Source: an uncultured bacterium (GTDB lineage Bacteria > Cyanobacteriota > Vampirovibrionia > Gastranaerophilales > Gastranaerophilaceae). From it: DNA of 11,495 bases. Below, piece by piece: positions 6,171 to 11,495 of the stretch. The stretch lies in assembly GCA_902489575.1 (NCBI GenBank), contig CABUAQ010000065.1, positions 1 to 11,495 on the forward strand, read 5' to 3'. The notes under the pieces are model-generated. The model ran no database searches, was not told where the DNA came from, and saw only the letters and a list, made by a program, of their open reading frames with translations. Numbering within the stretch: the first letter of the stretch is position 1; each line of letters opens with the position of its first letter. Both the position numbers and the translations under genes were made by a program.

Positions 6171-6293
6171 CAAATACAAAATATTTTCTCAAACGACTTT
6201 TTAGTACCAAGAAGGACCATAAGTGAAATAGAACACGACAATACTGATATAGGCTATACAAACTTTTACCAAATTGTACAACTTTTGAATTAA
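6171..6293 (+). pseudogene. Remnant of an XRE-type HTH regulator gene
   Basis: The open frame immediately after the TGA TAA of paralogue 2 translates to a 40-residue stretch ending VPRRTISEIEHDNTDIGYTN then FYQIVQLLN and a stop. This matches the second half of an XRE helix-turn-helix: the turn Val, the recognition helix PRRTISEIE, and the closing helices. Upstream, IQNIFSND aligns loosely with the usual TQEELA helix (Gln and the hydrophobic position kept). The first helix and any start codon are missing, since the frame is blocked by the double stop. There is no plausible start codon or ribosome-binding site for the fragment. It therefore looks like a 5'-truncated or decayed regulator gene. 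A chance match is possible because only about 30 residues are informative. Confidence 0.5.
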
Positions 6294-6313
6294 CTATTTC
6301 AGAACTATTAAAC

Positions 6314-6341
6314 TTCAATCTTTAAATCTTTATGTTATAAT
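6314..6341 (+). promoter_or_regulatory. purB promoter with extended -10, predicted leaderless
   Basis: A consensus extended -10, TGT-TATAAT (TG at 6333-6334, hexamer 6336-6341), ends 6 nt before the purB ATG. A weak -35 (TTCAAT, 16-nt spacing) is present. The predicted transcription start falls on or next to the A of the ATG, and no Shine-Dalgarno sequence lies between promoter and start. Confidence 0.7.
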
Positions 6342-6347
6342 CCTTTT

Positions 6348-7640
6348 ATGATAGAAAGATATTCACGACAGGAAATGGCTAAAATTTGGGACTTAAATTC
6401 CAAATTTAATTATTATTTACAGGTAGAACTTGCAGTTTGTGACGCTTACGCTCAAATGGGAACAATTCCTAAAGAAGCAGCACAAGAAATCAGGCAAAAA
6501 GCTAAGTTTTCAATAGAACGCATTGATGAAATTGAAAAAGAAGTTCGTCATGATGTTATCGCATTTTTAACCTGCGTGAATGAAAGTCTGGGAGATTTAG
6601 GTCGTTATGTTCATGTCGGAATGACAAGCTCAGATGTAATTGACACCGCCTTCGCCCTCCAAATTCAAGACAGCGGAAAACTTATTGTTGAAGATATAAC
6701 AAAAACAATCTCTACATTAAAAAAACTTGCAAATAAACACAAACAAACTGTTTGCATAGGCAGATCCCACGGCATACACGCCGAAGTTATGACATTTGGA
6801 GTAAAACTTTGCTCCTGGATTGATATATTGGAACGTCAAAAAGACAACTTTGAACACGCTCTGGAACAAATCCGTGTTGGACAAATTTCAGGACCTGTAG
6901 GCACATACAGTAACATCTCTACAGAAGTTGAACAAATCACATGCCGGAATTTGGGTTTAAAACCCGCAAGAATTTCAACACAAGTTATAGCAAGAGATTA
7001 TCACGCATATTTTATACAGTCACTTGCCCTGATCGCAAGCGTTATTGAACAATTTGCAACAGAAATCAGACACCTGCAAAGAACAGAAGTTTTGGAACTT
7101 GAAGAAGGTTTTGGCAAAGGTCAAAAAGGTTCATCAGCTATGCCTCACAAGAAAAACCCCGTATTAAGCGAAAATCTTTGCGGCTTAGCAAGAGTGGTAC
7201 GTTCAAATTCTATCGCAGCACTTGAAAATATTCCGCTCTGGCACGAAAGAGATATATCTCATTCTTCCGCAGAACGGATAATCTTCCCTGATAGCCTTAT
7301 TCTGGTTGATTTTATGTTGAACAGATTTAACAACCTTATGGAAAACATAGTTGTCCATCGGGATAATATGCTTAAAAACACTAACAAATTCGGAGGAATT
7401 GTATTTTCACAAAAAGTACTGCTTTCACTTGTCGCAAAAGGGATGTCCCGAGAAGAAGCCTACATAATCGTACAAAGAAACGCCCTTGATGCTTTCCAAA
7501 ACCACGGGGATTTCAAAGCAAACTTATCAAAAGATTCTTCCGTGACAAATCTTTTATCTTTGGAAGAAATTGAAAAAATATTTGACAAACAGGCATTTTT
7601 ACAAAATATTGATGAAATTTATTCTCGCATACTCAATTAA
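6348..7640 (+). CDS. purB: Adenylosuccinate lyase
   Basis: This 430-residue enzyme of the fumarase/aspartase superfamily works twice in purine synthesis, releasing fumarate from SAICAR and from adenylosuccinate. The N-terminus MIERYSRQEMAKIW is the family start. Catalytic and binding motifs are in the usual places: RHDV (67-70, H68), GRYVHVGMTSSDVIDTA (85-101, H89), RSHGIHAE (139-146, H141), and the flexible signature loop GSSAMPHKKNP (261-271) with its catalytic Ser. The length equals that of Bacillus-type PurB (431). The loop reads HKKNP where HKRNP is more common, a conservative change. The gene has no ribosome-binding site but an extended -10 box ending 6 nt before the ATG. It stands alone, with no other purine genes adjacent, and converges on hemW across a 42-nt gap in which I see no hairpin terminator. 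Confidence 0.97.
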   Translation: MIERYSRQEMAKIWDLNSKFNYYLQVELAVCDAYAQMGTIPKEAAQEIRQKAKFSIERIDEIEKEVRHDVIAFLTCVNESLGDLGRYVHVGMTSSDVIDTAFALQIQDSGKLIVEDITKTISTLKKLANKHKQTVCIGRSHGIHAEVMTFGVKLCSWIDILERQKDNFEHALEQIRVGQISGPVGTYSNISTEVEQITCRNLGLKPARISTQVIARDYHAYFIQSLALIASVIEQFATEIRHLQRTEVLELEEGFGKGQKGSSAMPHKKNPVLSENLCGLARVVRSNSIAALENIPLWHERDISHSSAERIIFPDSLILVDFMLNRFNNLMENIVVHRDNMLKNTNKFGGIVFSQKVLLSLVAKGMSREEAYIIVQRNALDAFQNHGDFKANLSKDSSVTNLLSLEEIEKIFDKQAFLQNIDEIYSRILN

Positions 7641-7682
7641 ATGCATGCACGAATTTAAGCACTAGGCCGGAAGTCAAAATCT

Positions 7683-8774
7683 TTATCCTTCAAGAAAATC
7701 AGCAAAAATAACATTACTTACAAGAATGCCGTTATCTGTTAAAGAATATCCTTTATTTGTGCGTTTTAAAAGGTTTAATCCTTCATATTTTTTCAAAATA
7801 TCATTGTATCTATCACAAAAATCAATTCCGTATTTTTGACTTATATCCTCTACACAAATTCCATCCATTTTACGAAACCCGAGAAAAATTTCTTCTTCCA
7901 ATTTTTCATTTTGGGTTAAAAGTTTTGAATCCGAATGAGTAAAAGGATCAGACAAATAATCATCAATTGTACATTTGTTTGAATATCTCACCCCGTTTTT
8001 ATATCCGTGTGCGGCGACGCCAAAGCCGTAATATTCTTCATTATTCCAATAATTTAAATTATGGCGGGATTCAAAACCCTTGATAGAAAAATTACTGACT
8101 TCGTAATGATTAAAATTTAAATTCTTCAACAAATCAATTGCACCTAAAAACATGTCCGCCTGCATATCATCATCAGCAAGGTTATCAGGCATATTAGCGT
8201 AAAAATAAGAGCCTTTTTCGATTTTTAAGCCATATAAAGAAATATGCTGAATTCCAAGTTCTACAGCCATCTTCAAATCTTTTAAAAACATCTCCGGAGT
8301 TTGGTTTGGAAGACCGTATATAAAATCAAGACTAATATTACTAAACCCTGCATCCTGTGCAAGTTTTACAGAATTAATAACCTGATCTGCATTATGACGA
8401 CGATTAATTTGCTTCAATATACAATCATTAAATGTCTGACAACCCAAACTTATACGATTTATACCTGTATCATACAACCCTCTCAAATAAGAATAGTCCA
8501 AAGTTTCAGGATTAAGTTCAGTAGTAATTTCGGCATCATTGGATATTTTAAAGATTTTTAAAATATTTTCAAATTCACTTACCGATAATAAAGACGGAGT
8601 TCCGCCGCCAAAATATACAGTGTTCAGCATTTCATTTTCATAGAAGGAATTTATTTCCTTTGCAAGCATTTTTAAATAATCTTTTTTAAAATCAAGATTA
8701 CAAAATGAAACAAACGAACAATAATGACACTTTGACCTGCAAAACGGAATATGAATATATGCACTTTTTACCAT
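7683..8774 (-). CDS. hemW: Radical SAM heme chaperone HemW
   Basis: This 363-residue radical SAM protein is of the HemN/HemW group. The cluster motif is CRSKCHYC (Cys 12, 16, 19) followed by Ser-Phe, lacking the fourth Cys typical of true coproporphyrinogen dehydrogenase HemN. HNLNYW (238-243) is the heme-binding HNxxYW motif that marks HemW. Also present are YFGGGTPS (54-61), ELNPE (86-90), and NRISLGCQTF (106-115), with Cys where Val is common in GVQSF, and a winged-helix-like C-terminal region (about 285-363). HemW inserts heme into respiratory enzymes, so older 'oxygen-independent coproporphyrinogen oxidase' labels probably do not apply. A longer frame to a GTG at 8855 would add 27 hydrophobic residues; this is rejected because MVKSAYIHIPFC is the family start and a TATAAT box lies exactly 6 nt upstream of its ATG. 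There is no Shine-Dalgarno sequence. It is divergent from mutS2. Confidence 0.93.
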   Translation of the reverse strand: MVKSAYIHIPFCRSKCHYCSFVSFCNLDFKKDYLKMLAKEINSFYENEMLNTVYFGGGTPSLLSVSEFENILKIFKISNDAEITTELNPETLDYSYLRGLYDTGINRISLGCQTFNDCILKQINRRHNADQVINSVKLAQDAGFSNISLDFIYGLPNQTPEMFLKDLKMAVELGIQHISLYGLKIEKGSYFYANMPDNLADDDMQADMFLGAIDLLKNLNFNHYEVSNFSIKGFESRHNLNYWNNEEYYGFGVAAHGYKNGVRYSNKCTIDDYLSDPFTHSDSKLLTQNEKLEEEIFLGFRKMDGICVEDISQKYGIDFCDRYNDILKKYEGLNLLKRTNKGYSLTDNGILVSNVIFADFLEG

Positions 8775-8780
8775 ATTCGG

Positions 8781-8786
8781 ATTATA
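8781..8786 (-). promoter_or_regulatory. hemW -10 box, predicted leaderless
   Basis: On the minus strand a consensus TATAAT is followed by 6 nt (CCGAAT) and then the hemW ATG at 8774. No TG extension and no good -35 are visible. The predicted start of transcription coincides with the ATG, and no ribosome-binding site exists. Confidence 0.55.
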
Positions 8787-8859
8787 TAATAAAAATACGT
8801 AAAAACATTGTAAAAAGATAATCAACAAAACAAATATTGCAATTAGTAAAATCACTTAC

Positions 8860-8874
8860 ACTTATAAAATAAGT
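8860..8874. repeat. Small palindrome in the hemW-mutS2 divergent region
   Basis: ACTTAT-AAA-ATAAGT is a perfect 6-3-6 inverted repeat, with a further ACTTAC half-site directly before it (8854-8859). It sits between the two divergent start regions and could bind a dimeric regulator, but a palindrome this short and AT-rich can occur by chance. The rest of the 148-nt gap holds only the two -10 elements. Confidence 0.25.
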
Positions 8875-8907
8875 AACAAAAATTTCATCATACACACCCT
8901 TTATTTG

Positions 8908-8916
8908 TGATAAAAT
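8908..8916 (+). promoter_or_regulatory. mutS2 extended -10, predicted leaderless
   Basis: TGA-TAAAAT (TG at 8908-8909, hexamer 8911-8916) ends 6 nt before the mutS2 ATG. The hexamer matches TATAAT at 5 of 6 positions. No clear -35 and no Shine-Dalgarno sequence are present. The predicted transcription start is at the ATG. Confidence 0.55.
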
Positions 8917-8922
8917 AAATTT

Positions 8923-11292
8923 ATGGATATCACATTAAAAAGCAAGCATTCATTAGAATTTGATAAAGTAAAAGAAGAATTGGCAAAGTATGCAAAATTT
9001 GCCCAAAGCAAAAATCTATGCATGAAAGCAGCAGCTCTCAACAGCGCTGAAAAAATTAAACAGCAAATTGAATTTACAAGCGAGGCTAAAAAAATTCTTG
9101 ATTTTGCAAAAGATACCCCCACTGAATTTATTGCGGATGTAAAAAAAATAAGAAATCATTCAGCTGTATCATATCTGTCGGAAGAAGAATTAAACGACAT
9201 TGCAAAAACAATGAAATCTTCAAGACTTTTAAAAAGATTTATATTTGAAAATTCGCAAGAAAATTACCTGTTAAAAAATTTAGCCTCAAAACTTGTTGCG
9301 GATAAAGATTTAGAAGACAAAATCTTTGAAACATTTGATGAAAGTCTTAACATCCGCCAAAACGCAACACCTGAATTAAAAGGTCTTTACTCCTCTCTTA
9401 AAGATACTGAACAGAATATTCGTGATCAAATCAATTCTCTTTTAAATAATCCGAATTTTTCAAAATACCTTCAAGATAATATTTATACCCAAAGAGATGA
9501 ACGCATTGTCTTTCAGGTTATGGCATCAAATAAAACGAAAGTCCCTGGAATTGTCCATGATGTATCAGCTTCAGCTAAAACATTCTACATTGAGCCGGCA
9601 CAACTCGTTCCTTTGAATAACAAAATAAGAGAAGTTAAATCAAAAATTCACGCGGAATGTATCAGAATTCTTGTTGCCTTAACTGATATGGTTAAAGTTC
9701 ATCTACAAGAAATTGAAATGTCTGAAACTATCATGTCAGAAATTGATTTCCACTTTGCAAAAGCTCGTTACGCAGTAAAACTTCACGCAGTAGAGCCTGA
9801 ACTTTGTGAGGAAAAATATATTTATTTTGAAAACATGAAACACCCGCTTCTCCTAAAGGTAAGCGAAAATGTCGTTGCTAACAATTTTGAAATAGGCAAA
9901 GATTATAAATCTGTCATTATCACAGGCTCAAACACCGGAGGGAAGACAGTTACTCTAAAAACAATCGGATTATTTCTTCTTATGGCTAAATCCGGAATGT
10001 TTCTTCCTTGCTCTTTTGCAAAACTCTACCCGTTCAAAGATATTTTTGCAGACATCGGAGATTCTCAAAGTATTTTACAGAGCCTGTCGACTTTTTCATC
10101 CCATATGACAAACATAATTGAAATACTTCAAAAAAGTTCGGATGAATCTTTTGTTCTATTGGATGAAATTTGTGCAGGTACAGATCCTGTCGAAGGTGCC
10201 GTATTAGCTCAGGGAATACTGGAAAAACTTGCACAAAACAATGTAACAAGCGTAATTACAACTCACTACGGAGAATTAAAAGCCTTAGAATATTCAAATA
10301 CTTTTTTCAAAAATGCTTCAGTTGAATTTAACACTGAAACACTAAAACCTACTTACAAACTGCTTATCGGAATTCCAGGGCTGAGTAACGCAATATCGAT
10401 TGCCGCAAACTTGGGACTTGATAAGGAAATTGTTAACAAAGCTAAAACAACACTAATAACCCAAAAAGACCCGACAGTTGCCGTGGTTGAAAAATTGCAG
10501 CAAACCCATCAGGAACTTTCTAAAAATCTTGAAAAAGCTCAAGAATTAAAAGAATCTTCACTTGAAATAAAAAAAGAATACGAAGAAAACCTGAACAAAG
10601 TAAAAAAAGATAAAACAAAAACAATAAAAAATATAAAAAATAAGTTTGATGCAGAAATGATGGAAGCTCGAAGCGAAATAAAACAAATTCTTGATGAATT
10701 ACGAAAAGAAAAATCAGAAAAAATTGCACGCAGAGCATACTCCCGTCTTGCTAAACTTGAAGAAGGTTTCAGAGATGAACTTGAACAGGTTACAGATAAG
10801 CAAAAATATTTGGAAATCAATTGGGATAAAGTAGTTATTGGCGACGAGTTAATGCTTAAAAACCTTCACCAAAAAGTGACAGTACTTTCTTTACCTGATA
10901 AAAACAAGCGACTTTTTGTCGATATGGGCAATATGAAAATGAAAGTAAAAAAAGATGAACTCGCTGTCCTTGATGAAAAATATAAAGAACCGCATAAAAT
11001 TAAAATTCCGGGAACATCATTTAATAAATTTGAGCTAAAACGTCTTGAGATGTCTTCTACACTGGATTTAAGAGGATACCGTGCAGAAGATGCTCTGGAT
11101 GAAGTTGAATCATATCTTGATAAAGCAAGCCTTGTCAACCTATCGCCGGTATACATTATCCACGGACACGGTACAGGAGCTCTAAAGCAAGCCGTGCGTG
11201 ACTTTTTGAAAACATCTCCTTATGTTGCAAAATTCAGACCCGGACAAGACACAGAAGGCGGCGACGGAGTCAGTGTTGTTGATATAAATTAA
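8923..11292 (+). CDS. mutS2: MutS2 family ATPase with Smr domain
   Basis: This 789-residue protein has the full MutS2 layout. A helical core/clamp region (about 1-300) lacks the mismatch-binding domain of MutS. The ABC-type ATPase (about 300-510) has Walker A TGSNTGGKT (334-342), the signature region SQSILQSLSTFSSHM (381-395), Walker B FVLLDE followed by CAGTDPVEGA (410-426), and switch His in THYGEL (447-452). A long Lys/Glu-rich coiled coil follows (about 520-625), then a small beta-rich segment (about 635-685), and a C-terminal Smr domain (about 712-789) with LDLRG (714-718) and HGHGTGAL (747-754). Family members suppress recombination (Helicobacter) and, in Bacillus, act on collided ribosomes; which role dominates here is unknown. 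The size is typical. The ATG lacks a ribosome-binding site but follows an extended -10 by 6 nt. A hairpin terminator follows about 50 nt after the stop. Confidence 0.96.
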   Translation: MDITLKSKHSLEFDKVKEELAKYAKFAQSKNLCMKAAALNSAEKIKQQIEFTSEAKKILDFAKDTPTEFIADVKKIRNHSAVSYLSEEELNDIAKTMKSSRLLKRFIFENSQENYLLKNLASKLVADKDLEDKIFETFDESLNIRQNATPELKGLYSSLKDTEQNIRDQINSLLNNPNFSKYLQDNIYTQRDERIVFQVMASNKTKVPGIVHDVSASAKTFYIEPAQLVPLNNKIREVKSKIHAECIRILVALTDMVKVHLQEIEMSETIMSEIDFHFAKARYAVKLHAVEPELCEEKYIYFENMKHPLLLKVSENVVANNFEIGKDYKSVIITGSNTGGKTVTLKTIGLFLLMAKSGMFLPCSFAKLYPFKDIFADIGDSQSILQSLSTFSSHMTNIIEILQKSSDESFVLLDEICAGTDPVEGAVLAQGILEKLAQNNVTSVITTHYGELKALEYSNTFFKNASVEFNTETLKPTYKLLIGIPGLSNAISIAANLGLDKEIVNKAKTTLITQKDPTVAVVEKLQQTHQELSKNLEKAQELKESSLEIKKEYEENLNKVKKDKTKTIKNIKNKFDAEMMEARSEIKQILDELRKEKSEKIARRAYSRLAKLEEGFRDELEQVTDKQKYLEINWDKVVIGDELMLKNLHQKVTVLSLPDKNKRLFVDMGNMKMKVKKDELAVLDEKYKEPHKIKIPGTSFNKFELKRLEMSSTLDLRGYRAEDALDEVESYLDKASLVNLSPVYIIHGHGTGALKQAVRDFLKTSPYVAKFRPGQDTEGGDGVSVVDIN

Positions 11293-11340
11293 AAAAATAC
11301 TTGCTAAATAACAAATTTTTTCTGATCTTTAAAATAGCTC

Positions 11341-11369
11341 AAACACTAAAGATCAATATTAGTGTTTTT
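11341..11369 (+). terminator. Intrinsic terminator after mutS2
   Basis: AAACACTAA (11341-11349) and TTAGTGTTT (11359-11367) form a perfect 9-bp stem with a 9-nt loop, ending in a run of five T. A second inverted repeat, TGATCTTTA/TAAAGATCA (11323-11331 with 11347-11355), overlaps the stem's 5' arm and could compete with it. Confidence 0.75.
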
Positions 11370-11410
11370 CTTGAAAATCTTCTTAAATAAATACAATTAT
11401 TGATATTTGA

Positions 11411-11438
11411 TTGCTATAGTATCAAAATATGTTATTAT
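11411..11438 (+). promoter_or_regulatory. Promoter of the gene running off the window
   Basis: TTGCTA (11411-11416) and the extended -10 TGT-TATTAT (TG at 11430-11431, hexamer 11433-11438) are 16 nt apart. Transcription would start near 11445, leaving a leader of about 23 nt with GGAG 6 nt before the ATG. Unlike the promoters of purB, hemW and mutS2, this one serves an ordinary leadered gene. Confidence 0.55.
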
Positions 11439-11467
11439 ATAGTATATAAGTATTAATGGAGAATATT

Positions 11468-11495
11468 ATGGATATAACATGTTTAAGAAAAGAAA
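11468..11495 (+). CDS. Start of a further gene, truncated by the window end
   Basis: ATG with GGAG 6 nt upstream opens MDITCLRKE and is cut off by the window edge. Nine residues are too few to name a family. The good promoter and ribosome-binding site upstream support a real start. Confidence 0.55.

Noticed and set aside
7641..7682. Search for a terminator or RNA gene between convergent purB and hemW
   Set aside because: Only a short ATGCATGCA-type palindrome is present, with no GC stem plus T tract.
8775..8855. N-terminal hydrophobic extension of HemW from a GTG start
   Set aside because: HemW proteins start at the M-x-x-AYIHIPFC position; the extension covers the promoter and has no ribosome-binding site.
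10520..11156. Several minus-strand frames within the mutS2 coiled coil and Smr region
   Set aside because: They are Phe/Leu/Ser-rich antisense translations of Lys/Glu-rich codons, with no start context or family features.
8923..11479. Nearly identical openings of mutS2 and the last gene (ATGGATAT-ACA)
   Set aside because: The similarity ends after four residues (MDIT), and the upstream regions and initiation signals differ; coincidence is the simplest explanation.
1..11495. CRISPR array, tRNA/rRNA, insertion sequence, phage or toxin-antitoxin pair
   Set aside because: No spaced direct repeats, cloverleaf, transposase or integrase sequence was found; the small XRE gene neighbours folC and a prepilin, not a toxin-like ORF.

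Overview
The window looks like chromosomal DNA of an AT-rich bacterium, most likely a non-photosynthetic member of the Cyanobacteriota (Gastranaerophilales / 'Melainabacteria'-like gut lineage). Two things point there. One is a short-leader prepilin with the N-terminus KKIAFTLAETLITLG and a Cys-rich, DYPW-ending C-terminus, a protein style I associate with that group. The other is the efp-accB gene order, which is also found in cyanobacteria such as Synechocystis. The assignment is inference; no rRNA or other decisive marker is present.

Layout. Positions 2-1535 (minus strand) hold folC (folate polyglutamylation) and, just upstream, a small XRE-type repressor. A 150-bp divergent region separates the repressor from a prepilin gene (1692-2426, plus). 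That region carries a near-consensus sigma70 promoter overlapped by helically phased TTACC/GGTAA repeats. A bidirectional hairpin terminator (2431-2455) then separates the prepilin from the minus-strand block efp-accB-accC (4913 down to 2459): elongation factor P plus the biotin carrier and biotin carboxylase of acetyl-CoA carboxylase, with a hairpin between accB and accC. Divergent from efp are two tandem, translationally coupled small membrane-protein paralogues of unknown function (5124-6167). They are followed by what looks like the broken 3' part of an XRE-type HTH gene (6171-6293). Next come purB (6348-7640, plus), hemW (7683-8774, minus) and mutS2 (8923-11292, plus). The window ends with an intrinsic terminator, a good promoter, and the first nine codons of another gene.

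Most genes are housekeeping: folate, purine and fatty-acid precursor synthesis, translation of polyproline stretches, heme handling, and ribosome/DNA quality control. The most striking signal is regulatory. purB, hemW and mutS2 have no Shine-Dalgarno sequence, and each has a -10 hexamer (TATAAT, TATAAT, TAAAAT) exactly 6 nt before its ATG, so transcription should start at or next to the initiation codon (leaderless mRNA). The other genes carry purine-rich ribosome-binding sites. A fourth -10-like hexamer sits 6 nt before an 11-codon upstream ORF that overlaps the start of the first membrane paralogue. Other points of interest are the XRE/prepilin operator cluster, the unknown membrane-protein pair, the XRE remnant, and possible competing hairpins after mutS2. 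I did not find a CRISPR array, tRNA, rRNA, insertion sequence or recognisable defence system.
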